NCBI RefSeq assembly: GCF_000372725.1
Contig: NW_005201851.1
Location: 29,683 to 93,682 of the forward strand
DNA length: 64,000 bases
Origin: Emiliania huxleyi CCMP1516
Taxonomy: Eukaryota; Haptophyta; Isochrysidales; Noelaerhabdaceae
Reading direction: 5' to 3'
The notes under the pieces were generated by a model. The model had not been told where the DNA came from and did no database searches. It worked only from the letters and a program-made list of their open reading frames with translations. Below are positions 31,391 to 42,559 of this stretch, piece by piece. The position numbers and the translations under genes are program-made. Position 1 is the stretch's first letter; the number at the start of each line of letters is the position of its first letter.

Positions 31391-32761
31391 ATGCAGCTGG
31401 CGAGATTGGCTGCCGTTCTCTTGAGCGCCCTCTTCATGCTCTGCTCGGCCGACAAGCACAAACCTGCGTCTGACGAGAAGCCCCATGTTCCCCACCGCAA
31501 GCCCCAAACCTACGGATTTTGGCGCCAGAACACCGGCTCCGTCCAGTACCGTGCGACACAAACGAGGGACGTTGACTACGACCCTGGTGACGACGTGATC
31601 CCACTCCTGACGGCGCTACGCGCGGCCCATGAGCGACGAAGAGAACCACCCATCATCGACCGACGCGACGAGGTTTTGGGAGCGCACGACCGGCAAGCCC
31701 GTTACAATGGGAGCGTAGCAGCTCAGCTCCGCACAAACCACAATCTGTGGGATGTGCAGTGGCACAAGGTGATTCCCTACCCGCCCGCGAGATACACGCC
31801 CTTTGAGAGGCTGGATAAGAGCCGCATCGCAGTGGCGACCATCTTGCACCTGCCATCGGGCTCCGCGGGCAAGAACGAGCGCTTTGCCTCAAAGCCTCTC
31901 GAGACGCTGCTGTGTGTGCTCCTCATCCTGAAGGCCGAGCTCGTGAGCACGGGGCGCCTCGACGGCGTCGACTTCGTCGTGCTGCACGACAACGTGCCCG
32001 ACGTGTGGCTCAGCGACCTGAACGCAAGCGGCGTGAAGACCGTGCGGATGCCCTTGCCCAAGTTGAGTTTGTACCCGACGGAGTTCTGCGCGGCGAATCT
32101 GCTCAAGGCGCACCTGCTCTCGCTGACGCAGTACGAGCGCGTGCTGTACACGGACGCGGACATGCTGCCCACCGGCTCGTGGCGCGACATCTTCGAGTAT
32201 GAGTACCCCGAGGGCCTCGTCGGAGAGATGATGGGCGTCGGCTTCTGGGGCAACATGTTCCTTATCCGGCCAAACGCCACACAGCACCAGGCGCTCTGGC
32301 CGTCCGCGCACCACCGGCGCTTCTCGCTCTCGCGAGGGTGGGAGAACCGCGGGCTGCATGTCTGGCCCACGCCGGGCGCCGCGCCGCTCTGCACCACTTT
32401 CGTTGACTTCTTCGATCACGCCTCCGCGCTGTGGATGTACCGGTGCGAAAAGTTTCACATTGTGTCGTGGCTGTGGTCGTCTGCGGCATGCGACCAAGGC
32501 TGGCTCTTCTGGGCATTCAACCTGACCGGGCACTCCACCTTTCGCGACCTGCGCGGCTACGGAGCCGATGAGCAGAGGTGCATGCACAGTGCCGACCGAT
32601 ACGTGCACTACGCGGGAATCAACAAGCCGTGGCTGCTAAACCCGAACGCTCGAAAGGGCAACATCGACACGAAGTCTTGGTGGGTGCTCCTCGAGTCGCT
32701 GGCCAAGCGCGAGGGGAAGCACCTCATCGACCAGAAGTGCCCTGGGCTGTCGGGGCATTGA
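31391..32761 (+). CDS. GT8-like secretory glycosyltransferase
   Basis: This is a 456-residue protein from ATG 31391, chosen because it begins a signal peptide or membrane anchor (MQLARLAAVLLSALFMLCSA). An in-frame ATG at 31190 would add 67 residues of non-conserved sequence. Residues about 160-330 resemble nucleotide-sugar transferases of the glycogenin/GT8 type: FVVLHDNVPDVWLSDL, SLTQYERVLYTDADMLPTG with the metal-binding DAD, and a conserved FWGNMFLIRPN. Cys and Trp are frequent in the C-terminal third (WLWSSAACDQGWLFWAF). N-glycosylation sequons are present. It would act in the Golgi or ER lumen on glycans or surface polysaccharide; donor and acceptor are unknown. No introns are needed. 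A foldback element follows 16 bp after the stop. Confidence 0.75.
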   Translation: MQLARLAAVLLSALFMLCSADKHKPASDEKPHVPHRKPQTYGFWRQNTGSVQYRATQTRDVDYDPGDDVIPLLTALRAAHERRREPPIIDRRDEVLGAHDRQARYNGSVAAQLRTNHNLWDVQWHKVIPYPPARYTPFERLDKSRIAVATILHLPSGSAGKNERFASKPLETLLCVLLILKAELVSTGRLDGVDFVVLHDNVPDVWLSDLNASGVKTVRMPLPKLSLYPTEFCAANLLKAHLLSLTQYERVLYTDADMLPTGSWRDIFEYEYPEGLVGEMMGVGFWGNMFLIRPNATQHQALWPSAHHRRFSLSRGWENRGLHVWPTPGAAPLCTTFVDFFDHASALWMYRCEKFHIVSWLWSSAACDQGWLFWAFNLTGHSTFRDLRGYGADEQRCMHSADRYVHYAGINKPWLLNPNARKGNIDTKSWWVLLESLAKREGKHLIDQKCPGLSGH

Positions 32762-32777
32762 ATCTGCGAGTGGACTT

Positions 32778-32969
32778 ATGGTGTACTTCATGTATTCCGG
32801 TCAACCGACTCTTTGACCTTTGTCGAATTTTCCCCAAAGTTTAAAAGTAAGGCCAAAAAAGAATTAGCCTCAAACGCTCAAGTACACCATCCGGATAGTG
32901 TACTTTGGGGAAAATTCGACAAAGGTCAAAGAGTCGGTTGACCGGCGGAATACAATTTAAGTACACCAT
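32778..32969. mobile_element. Foldback (MITE-like) element
   Basis: A perfect 44-bp inverted repeat (32797-32840 and 32902-32945, beginning CCGGTCAACCGACTC) encloses about 60 bp. It extends outward after a short mismatch to ATGGTGTACTT at 32778-32788 and its complement at 32959-32969. The inner spacer repeats GTACACCATCC. It has no coding capacity. It sits just after the glycosyltransferase stop, and its transcript would form a long hairpin that might act in 3'-end formation. Confidence 0.75.
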
Positions 32970-33494
32970 CCCCCTGAGATCGCGATCTCGTCCCGATCTC
33001 CGGACCCTCCCTACCGACCTCCTCCGACCGCCGACCGCTCGTACCGCCCCCCGACCTCTCGTGGTCTCGTGCCGCTCCTCCCTAACGCGCGACCGTTCCC
33101 CTCCCGCCCCCCTCGCTCGCACCCGCACGGTTCCCACCAGTCGCTCAGTCACGCGTGCCGACCTCGCCCCTTCGCACCGAACGGGCCAAACTGGCCAAAC
33201 TGCCCCTCCGCCCGCCTCTACCCCGCTTTGTCTGGGGAGGGGCTTTCTCCTGCGGAGTCGTGCGTGCGCAGGGCTCCTCTTTGCTTTCTTCTACTCCCCC
33301 CTACTCTATCACATCTCGTTCCCGTCCTACCAGAGAAGTGTGTCTGTCTGTGTGTGTTGAGTCCGTCCGTGGCTCGGAGGGAGGCTTCAAGAGGGAAGGA
33401 GCGGGGCAACTGGGAATGTCAGAGCCCCTGAGTTGTGAAGAGAGGGGAGGATTTTGCGCTGTCAGAACGCTGTCAGAACGCTGTCAGAACGCTG
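32970..33494. other. Intergenic stretch with short tandem repeat
   Basis: Pyrimidine-rich sequence (about 32990-33340) with no recognised gene. At 33464-33530 an 11-bp repeat, CTGTCAGAACG, occurs about five times. It overlaps the 3' end of the CXXC gene on the other strand. Confidence 0.45.
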
Positions 33495-35102
33495 TCAGAA
33501 CGCTGTCAGAACGGCGAGGTCTCTGTCAGAACAGGTGCGGGAGCTCCACATCTGTCTAGATTCATCGCAGGCGAGCCGCGTGGAGTAGCCCCGCCGCGCC
33601 ACGTTCTGCCGCGCCACGTTCTGCCCGAAGCTGCTGCGCGAAGCTGCATGGGCCGCGAGGAAGGACGCGAAGAAGGGGAGGACGATGTGCAGCAGGTGAA
33701 AGTTGGGCGCGCGCTCGTCGCCCGTGCGGACACGAAGGATCACGTTCACGCATGCCGACGCGCAAGCGCAGTATCCCACTGCGAGTAGCTTGCGGGTCGG
33801 AGGGAGGGCAGAGGGTGGCAGAGCTCCGAAAGCGGCGCCGGTCGCTGTAGCCATCGTGATTACGCAACGCCCAATGCCTGCGAGCTTGTCGAGGTCACGG
33901 GCCATCGCTTCCGGCGAGCGGACAAGGACTCTGACAAGACGCAGAGTCGGGGCGCACACGAGAACCAGGGTCATCGCGCGCGCAAGAAAGCGAGGCGAGG
34001 CATGTGCCAGGTTGGCGAGGGCCAGCAATCCAAAGCCCGCGGCAGCGAGCAGGCCGGAGGGGTTGGTGGTGTCGAGCTCGGCGAGACGAGCGGCGAACAT
34101 CACCGCGAGGGCGAGCGACAGCTGGACCGGCTTGTACTGTGCCACGTCCAGACGCAGTGGGATGCGCATGGCCGGCGGCGAAGGCGGCATGGAGGGCGGC
34201 GGCACGCTTGCCCCCGGAGTCGGGCGCTTCTGCAGCAGCGGCGGTGTCGCGGAGCCAGAGAGAAGCAAATCGTCGAAGGGGCTGCCGCAGTGGGGCGTCG
34301 CCCCTTCTGGGGGTGGCGGCGCCGGGGCGGGAGCGAGCGGCGCCGGCGTGGGAGCGAGTGCGCGCCGCATCTCGTCGATGACCACCTTCATCGGCCACGA
34401 CAGCGCCGCATGCCCTCCCGCCACCGCTCCATCCCCTCCTTCCGCCGCACAGTCACTCGGCAGACGCGGCGGTGCGAGAGGACGCGCCGGCACACCAATC
34501 GCTCTCGCCGCCCACGGGTGCGCGCTCCCCAGCAGCTCCCCGCGCGCGCTCGTGAGCTCCCGGAGGATGGCCACTTTGTGCGCGAGGAGCGCATCCTCTG
34601 CCGCGAGCGGCGGGAGGACGCACTGCGTCAGAGGGTAGCCTGTAGGGAGGCCTGCGAGGAGCGGCTGCGCGGGAAAGGGCTCGCTCGGGCCGCCGCGCTC
34701 AAGGTCCAAGAGCGGCGGCGCTGAGTTGGCCGGCTGGACGGACATGTTCATGCACTTGCGCGAGCGGCAAATCTTCTTTCGGAGGCCCTTCCCACCAAAC
34801 TCGACCTTTTCGAGGCACTCCCTGCAATGGCCACAGTTCTGCTTGAGCAAGCAGGCCGCGCACGCGCGACAGCGCGCCCTGCGATTACTGGTAGTCGAGG
34901 CTGAGCGCTTGACCATCTCGCCGGCTTCGCCTTCGTGCAGCAAGCGTGCAGTCGGACCCCCGGGGGTACAACTGTATTGAGCGGTTCGTCCGCGTCGCGC
35001 ACTCGTCCTAGACTCGTCCCTGCCTGCGGCGAGGAAATGACTCACACCTAGTGGATCCATCCATGGTGAAATACCACCATTTTCGTACCTCAGATAATTC
35101 AT
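33495..35102 (-). CDS. CXXC zinc-finger protein with C-terminal membrane segments
   Basis: An uninterrupted 535-residue frame runs from ATG 35102. Residues about 72-115 form a CXXC zinc finger: CRACAACLLKQNCGHCRECL, KVEFGGKGLRKKICRSRKC. This module recognises unmethylated CpG in DNMT1, KDM2 and MLL proteins. The KFGG-type loop is present. The middle is Pro/Ala-rich and disordered. The C-terminal half (about 330-480) has three to four hydrophobic stretches (LSLALAVMFAARLAEL, LLAAAGFGLLALANLAH, AMTLVLVCAPTLRLVRVLV, LLAVGYCACASACVNVILRV) that look like membrane helices. A CpG reader attached to a membrane domain is unusual; it could sit in the nuclear envelope or be released by proteolysis. An intron removing one half is possible but no splice sites were seen. 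Confidence 0.75.
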   Translation of the reverse strand: MNYLRYENGGISPWMDPLGVSHFLAAGRDESRTSARRGRTAQYSCTPGGPTARLLHEGEAGEMVKRSASTTSNRRARCRACAACLLKQNCGHCRECLEKVEFGGKGLRKKICRSRKCMNMSVQPANSAPPLLDLERGGPSEPFPAQPLLAGLPTGYPLTQCVLPPLAAEDALLAHKVAILRELTSARGELLGSAHPWAARAIGVPARPLAPPRLPSDCAAEGGDGAVAGGHAALSWPMKVVIDEMRRALAPTPAPLAPAPAPPPPEGATPHCGSPFDDLLLSGSATPPLLQKRPTPGASVPPPSMPPSPPAMRIPLRLDVAQYKPVQLSLALAVMFAARLAELDTTNPSGLLAAAGFGLLALANLAHASPRFLARAMTLVLVCAPTLRLVRVLVRSPEAMARDLDKLAGIGRCVITMATATGAAFGALPPSALPPTRKLLAVGYCACASACVNVILRVRTGDERAPNFHLLHIVLPFFASFLAAHAASRSSFGQNVARQNVARRGYSTRLACDESRQMWSSRTCSDRDLAVLTAF

Positions 35103-35456
35103 ACTCTCAGCGGCAGAGAGTCTGCTGTGGACAGCTGACAGGGGTCAGGGCGCCTTAGAATTGTTTCGTTGAGAAGACGGTCATCATTTTTTGAAGACGC
35201 TGTGTTGCACTGAGTTGCACTGGGACAGGGTCGATCCGCTTGGTTCGGGGCTTCGGGCCCCCTCGATTGTCCCGCCCTCCCTCGCTGAGGTGTCAGTGTA
35301 CTTCTACTTGGGCCGCCCGCTCACAATTGTGGTTTACATTGTTCATGGACGGTCACTTTGCGCGTCACTGGCGGGGGCGGTGCGTCCCGAGCTGGGCAGC
35401 TAGGTGGACGATCGGTTGCGTCATAACCCACTCCACGGGCACGCTGTCGGCCGGCC
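35103..35456. other. Spacer, no gene seen
   Basis: About 350 bp between the divergent CXXC gene start and the ligase gene stop. No features were recognised. Confidence 0.4.
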
Positions 35457-38400
35457 TCACCCCGTGAACACGTAGCCTCCCGTTTCTGCTGCGTACCACT
35501 CAATGGGCGTCTTGCTCGCCAGCCCGTCCCACGCCGGCCAGCCGCCCCGCCTGTCCAGCGCGCACGCCTCGCAGGCGCAGCCCGCCTCGTGCACGCGCTT
35601 AATCTTGCCCGCGAAGCGAGGCATCCCGCAGTTGTTGAGGCCGGGGTACTCGTAGGTCAGGATGGTGCCTAGAAGAGAAAGCTGCGCATGCGAACAAGAG
35701 GCAACAGTGTGACGGGGTACTCGTAGTCAGGATGGTGCCGGTCGGCAGCCTGCGGCTGTGGGCCGAGATGTCGAAGAGCGAGCCTGTTCGCAGCTGGACG
35801 TGTGTGAAGAGACGCTGTTCACAGCAGCCCCTGGGTTAGCGGCGTCGAAGAGCGAGCCGTATTCGACGGTCGAGACGACGACGCTGTCCTTGCCCGGCAC
35901 CTGGGCTCACCGACAGCAATAACTAAGGTCCCATAGATGTCGCGCACCATGCCTCAGGCATCTGCCCTCGCGCCTGTCCGATCACCTTGCACACGCCCGA
36001 GTAGAACCGCTTCACCTTGAGCAGCCCCTCCTGCCTGCCGGGCCGGAAGCTCGGCCTAAACAAAGAAACACGCGCAGTAAAACAAAACGCCCGCAAGCAG
36101 CAATGGGCCGGCAATCCCAGCCTCGAGTCCCGCAGGATTAGGCCCTCGCCGCCGAGAGCCTCTGCGCGCGTCAGCAGCCTCCCCACCGCCGCCGCGTCCT
36201 CGCACGGCACCGCCGAGACCACCTACACGCGCGCCGCCGCCGGAAAAATCTCGGGCAATCTCCGGCCGACCTCGGGCGATCTCCGAACGATCTCGACCTC
36301 GGGTGATCGGGCGATGTTCGGCTGGTCTCCGGGTGCATCTCCGGGCAATCTCCGACAATCTCGGGGCGATCTCGAGGCGATCTCCAAGGCCCCCGCCTGC
36401 ACGCGCGCCGTCGGGAAGCCGGCAAGCGCGCGCCGCGCCGCATCGAGCCGCTCCAGCAGCCCGCCGGCGGCAGAGGGCGCGTCGAAGACCTTGAAGGCGA
36501 TGCTCTCCCAGTGGCCCCGCATGAAGGCGCCGCACTCGTCCCACCTGTTCACAGCGGAAGGTGTGAAGAGACGCCGTTCACACCATCGGCACGGGTGCCC
36601 ACCCCCCTCGTCTCACCGCCCTCGCCCCGCCCACAGCTCGCCGTCGAGCCGCAAGCCGCACCTGTTCACAGCTGCAGGTGTGAAGAGACGCCGTTCACAG
36701 CTCGCCGTCGAGCCGCAAGCCGCACCCGAGCAGCGCGTCTCGCATCTCCGCGTTGCTGCACTTCCACGTGCGCACGCCGCCCTTGGTGCGGAAGCCGCAC
36801 TCGCCGCCGATGTCTGGCTCCCACATGGCGCGGATGCCGTCGTACTTTTCCATCGCGACGTACCCCTGCAGGTCGATATCCCGCCGCTCCGGCTTCCAGT
36901 ACCCCCTCCACGCATCCTTGGCCGCCTCGGCAAAGACGTCTCCGCCGCCGCGCTCCTGCGGGCCCGCGTTCTTCCACGAGCTCTCCTAGCGACCTCGAGC
37001 AATCTCGAGTAATCTCGGGGGTTCTCGAGTCATCTCGGGCGATCTCGGGTACTCTCGGGTACTCTCGGGTACTCTGGGGTACTCTGGGGTACTCTGGGGG
37101 GACTCTCAGTGAGCACACCTTCGCGTCGGGCACGCGGCGAGGGATGGGGCGCGAGGCTGCGGGCTCGAGCGATGCGGCTGCGACGACGACGCACGAGCCG
37201 CTGTCGAGACGCACCTGTTCACAGCTGCAGGTGTGAAGAGACGCCTTCACACTCACAGAGCCGCTGCCGGCCTCCGCAGCGCCTTGAAGCTGCCGTCGGC
37301 CGCGCCGTCCTCGGCGGCCACGCCCAGCGCGCCCCCCCAGACCGGGTGCGCGTCTGTGGCGACGCGCACGCGCATTCCGCCGAGGAGGGCGTCGCCACCC
37401 ACCACGTCGGCGGCAAAGGGCTGGCAGACGCCCCAGCGAGGAGGACCGGAGGACGTCGCGCCATCCCCGGCGGCGGCGGCGGGTGGGGCAGCCGCAGCTG
37501 CGGCCGACGAGCCTCCTCCTCCTCCACCACCTCCTCCTCCGCCCCCGCCCCCCCTCCTGCCGCCGATGCCGCCGCCGCCGCCGCCGATGCCGCCGCCGCC
37601 CCTCCCTCCTGGCTGGGGCTGGGACCCGCCGGCCGAAGAGGCGGGGGAGTCGGGCTCGCGGGCTAGCGCCATGGCGTCAGGGTGCTGGTGCCTAGGGAAC
37701 AAAGAAAGGCGGTCCGGCACGGCTTCCTTTCAGGCGCCGCCACGCGAGTCGGTGTGGTGGTGCTTGCGCAGCACGTCCGTCCTCGCCCCGTCGGCAGAGA
37801 GGATCTTGGAGCACTGCCCGGCCCACTCCTGCGCGACGAGATGTGGGGAGATGTGGGGAGGTGTGGGGAGATGTGGGGAGATGTGGGGAGATACGGGGAG
37901 ATATGGGACCCCCTCCTGCGTGACGAGCCGCGGCCACTTGTCCTTCGGCAGGGTGGCCAGGAAGACTAGATCCTTAGCGCGGCGGGTCGACTCGAGGGAA
38001 ACGTGCGTCGCCTAATCAGTTGATTATCCCATCTCCAGCTACTTCGGTCAACGGCGGCGGGTCGACTCGAGTGCAGCGTGCGATCGCCTCGTGCACTCCG
38101 CCCACCACCGCCCCGCCGCCGCGCCGCACCACCTCCTCCTGCACCTGCTTGCGCAGCCGCGTCGCCACGAGGAGCCGCACGCCGCGGAAGATGGTCTGCC
38201 TCGTGCGCGGCTCCTCAGAGCACCACTCCGCCTCCTCCGCCTCCGCCTCCGCCTCCGCCTCCGCCTCCGCCTCCGCCCCCCCCACCCCCGCCTCCGCCCC
38301 CGCCCCCGTCCGCTCCCCCGCCCGCGGCTGCGCCCGCCTCTCCGCCCGCCCCGCTGCCGCGGCTGAGTGCGCGGCGGGCGGAGGCGCGGCGATGGCGCAG

Positions 38401-41400
38401 AGCCCTCCCTGCCCCGGCCCACACGCGCGCTCAAAGGCGGCCACATTGCCCGCATCCGACCCCTTCGGCTCGAGGATGGCAAAGGCAACCTGCGCGAACG
38501 CGCCGCGGAACTCGCCCGAGGCGAGCGCCGCGGCGAAGAGGGGCGCCACCTTGTTCACGGCTGGAGGTGAAAAGAGAGATCGCTCACACACCGCGCACCG
38601 CGGCGAAGGGGGGGAGGGGGCGAGGTGTCAGGGAGAGAGTCTAAGGGGTGGCCTACCCGATGGCGGTCCGCCCTCCACCCACCTCCCCGCGCGGAGCCGC
38701 TCCGGGGCGACCCGAGCGCCCTGCGACCAACCCGCGTCCCTACGATCTTTCAACAGCAGAGAGCAGGGCGGCGCCACCTTGTCGGGCGGGTTGCCAAACG
38801 CGCCGCAACCAAAGGCGCCGAGCACGAGGCCATCGCACCTACGTTAGTTGATTACAATCTGAATTGAGACTGCCCCTCAGTTCCTCTCCGAGCTCGAGGC
38901 CGTCCGCTCCTCTGCTCTCTCGCCGCGTGCAGCACGGCCCGCAGCCGCGCGCGCACCGTCGCCTCCCACGCCTCCGAGCCCGCGACCAGACTCGAGCGGC
39001 CTCGCCCGCCGCGGAGGTTTGGCATCGCCGCAGAGACGACGTCGACGAGGAGGGGCGGGTGCCTGCGCGGGAGAGATGGGGAGAGATGGGGAGAGGTGGG
39101 GAGAGGTGGGGAGAGATGGGGAGAGGTGGGGAGATGTGGGGAGGGAGGGGTGGGGGCCGCCTGCGCGGTGCATACGCCGGCATCGGGGCGGGAGGACGGT
39201 CTTGTGCAGAGTCTCCCCAGCACCGCGCGAGTACGAGGGCTGCAAATACAGTGAATACCGCTGAGAGGTGGGGAGCGGGCACAGCAGAGGGCGTGTCCTC
39301 AAGAGCGCGGGCTGGACTACACTGCTTGCTTCTAGATCGGGTGCTCGAGCGCGTACGATCCGGCAGAGCGGCAGAGCAGCGTCTGCGTGTAGAAGGCGAC
39401 ACGCTCCCCCATCGGGTACCGCAGCCGCAGCAGCGACGGGTGCAGCCGCGGCATCAGCCGGCACAAGTCCTCCTCCTACGAACTAGCGGTGAACGAACGG
39501 ATCAACAATGAACCAAGTAGGTTCGGTACCGGCACACGTCCTCCTCCTGCGCGCGCGCGCCCGTCAGGTAGCCTCCGCCGGCGTGGTGCGCCTATGAGAC
39601 CGCGCGACTCGCCACTCCCACTCTCTCTCTCACGAGCCAGCCAGCCTCCGCCCCTCTGTGCGTTCGCAAAGTGCATCTCCGGGCAATCTCCGGCAATCTC
39701 GGGGCGATCTCGAGGCGATCTCGCGTTCGCAAAGTTGAGCGCGGCGACGCGCCCCGAGCCGACCCGCGCAGTCATCAGCCGCAGCGCCGTCGCCGTGTCC
39801 ACGCGAGCCACGCACACTCTCGTCGAGCCGTGCCGCGGCGGGAGCGGCCGCCTGTTCACAGCTCGAGGTGTGAACAGCGCCTCCTCACGGGCCGTCGCAT
39901 CATGCGGCGGCGGCAAGTCCGCCCTGCGCTTGCGGGCGCGGCGATCGCGCGGTTGACGGCGCCTCGCGGCAGCGCCAAGCTGTGCTCCTGGCCGGCGGCG
40001 TCGGTGTACCGCCCCGCCTCGACGAGCCGGCCTGTTCACAGCCTTCTTTTCCTCGGGGGGGGCGTCGCGTGTTTTTTTCCCCAACCGCCTCGACGAGCCG
40101 GCCGTTCTCGGCGGCGATTCGAGCGAGCTGCGCCTTGTCCCGCAACCGTCAACAGACAAGTAACTATTGGCTAAATGCCCTGTTAACCCTCCATGAGGAA
40201 CCCTCCTCAACACTCGTAGCTGCGTCAGCTACTCAGCCACTCACTCTCGCTGCGCCTTGTCCCGCACAGCAGCGCCGCGGACTGCCGCCTCCTCCAGCTC
40301 GCGCCGCAGCACGCCGTCCCACACGAAAGCATGCGCCGCCCTCGCCGACGAAGCCTCGCCCCCGCCACAACCCCCGCCGCAGCCCCCGCCGCAGCCCCCG
40401 CCGCAGCCCCCGCCGCCACCGCCGCCGTCACCCCTGCCGCCACCGCCACCACCGCCGCCGTCGTTAGAGGAGGAGGCGCCGGCGCCGCCGAGGTAGCAGG
40501 CCACCAAAGCGCCGCCGCTGCGGCTCTGAGACGGCGGGGAAACGAGGCCCTAAGAAAACGAAACACAAGAGACTGCTGTGAAGAGGGTCTCCGTGGTGCG
40601 CTGGGGAGCAGGCGCCGTGTCGCGCCTATGAATGAGAAAAGAAACATGCGTGCCAAAGAGTCAAAGTGGTGCGCTGGGGAGCAGGCGCCGTGTCGCGCCT
40701 CCGGGCCGCCGCCGCCGCCGCCGGCCGTAAGGCACGCGACTAAGGCCCTGGCCGCCGCCGACGGTGCCTCCGAGGCAACAGCCGCCGCGGCAGCACCCTC
40801 CGCCTCCGCCGCTTCCCCTGCCGCTTCCTCCGCCGCAGCCGCCAAACGGCTGCCTCCTCCGCTGCTGCCACCTAGCTGCGGCTGTTGCTGTTGCGGCTGC
40901 TGCTGCTGCTGCTGCTGCTGCTGCAACGGCTGCTGCTGCAGTGGTTGCTGCGGCGGCGGCGGCTGCTGCTGCTCTGCCCCGGCCGCCGGCTCGAACCGGT
41001 ACACGAGCAGCCCGCAAGAATGCTCCCGGCCTCTGCTCTCCGCCTACGCACTCGCTCGATCAATGAGAGCGATGGACCGAGCAGCGAGATGCACCCCGCC
41101 CGCTCCTCACCGCCGCCGCCGCCCCCTCCTCCATCCGCCACCACTCGCCTCCTCCTTCCTCGGCGTCCGCGTCCGCGGCGGCGCGCCCCTGCTGCAGCAG
41201 CCGGCGGGCGAGCAGCTTGACGAACCGACTTTTAGGCGGGTGGATGCCTGATGAAATGTTTAATGGTCATTAGACTGTCAACGGCGGCGGGTTGGCTTGG
41301 GCGGGTGGATGCCTGATGAAGTGTTTGATTACTCCTTCATTACGTCAGTCAACGGCGGCGGGTTGGCTTGGGCGGGTGGATGCCTGATGAAGTGTGTAAT

Positions 41401-42527
41401 GGTCCTTAGACTGTCAACGGCGGCGGGTTGGCGTGGGCGGGCGGATGTCTGATGAAGTGTGTAATGGTCAGCAGACTGTCAACGGCGGCGGGTTGGCTTG
41501 GGCGGGCGGATGCCTGATGAAGTGTGTAATGGTCAGCAGACTGTCAACGGCGGCGGGTTGGCTTGGGCGGGCGGACGCCGATGCGGGGCCTGGCGCCACC
41601 GGAGCACCGCTGCACCGCGTCGCCCTTCCGCCACGGAGGCGCCACCGCCCTCGCCGCCGGCCACCTGGTTCATAGATGCGAACGCCTCGGTCCGTCGAGT
41701 TCACCTCACTCGGGGCCACAGCCCTCGCCGCCGCCCCACCACTCCATCAGGTCGACCTCCTGCGGCTCGCCTGTTCACACCCCAGAGCTGTGAAGAGAGG
41801 CTCCCGCTCACCACTCGATCACGCCCACCCGGCACACCCGGCCGCGTGCGCGCTAAAGAGCGTCCTCCGCCGCTCGCCTCGGCGAGCCCCTCCCATGCCT
41901 CCGCCGCGAAGGCGCGAAGTGTCTTTGCGCCGCTGCTGTTGCACATGCCGACGCCCAAGTCCACACACCCCTCCAGCGAGGCGGGCGGCACGCACAGGCC
42001 CGTCTCCTAAGACACGAAACACTCGGACGCGTGCAAGAAGGCGCGGATCTCAGGGCACGGCACACCGACTCCCCGTCTCCTCGGCAAACTCGCGTACAGC
42101 CGCCGCCAGCTCGCTGCCGTCGCTCGCCTGCTGGCCGAGATTGGCCGAGATCAGCGCCCAGATTGGCCGAGATTGGCCAGCTCGCCGCGCCCCCCCTCGC
42201 ATGGATGTGCCCTTCGGCAAATCTCGGCAACTCTCGGCAACTCTCGGCTGCCTCTCGGCGCATCTCGGCGCCTCTCGGCGCATCTCGGCTCATCTCGGCC
42301 TCCTCTCGGCTCATCTCGGCGCAACTCGGCGCATCTCGGCGCATCTCGGCGCAACTCGGCGCATCTCGGCGCATCTCGGCGCATCTCGGCCTCCTCTCGG
42401 CGCCTCTCGGCTCCTCTCGCCTCGAGGTGTCCCTTGGGGAAGCCCCAGAGCCCGCTCTGTGCACCGTACCAGTCGGCATCTCCCCTCCCCGCCGGCACCG
42501 CTGTGCGCACCACGAGCACTTGCAGCC

Positions 42528-42559
<32 letters not shown>

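Noticed and set aside
36945-37110. Apparent protein-coding frames through ATCTCGAG repeats.
   Set aside because: They are frames through a minisatellite in an intron. The ligase reading frame is explained without them.
40340-40500. Pro/Ala-rich plus-strand frame antisense to the PARG region.
   Set aside because: It is the shadow of a Gly-rich minus-strand exon; domain evidence lies on the minus strand only.
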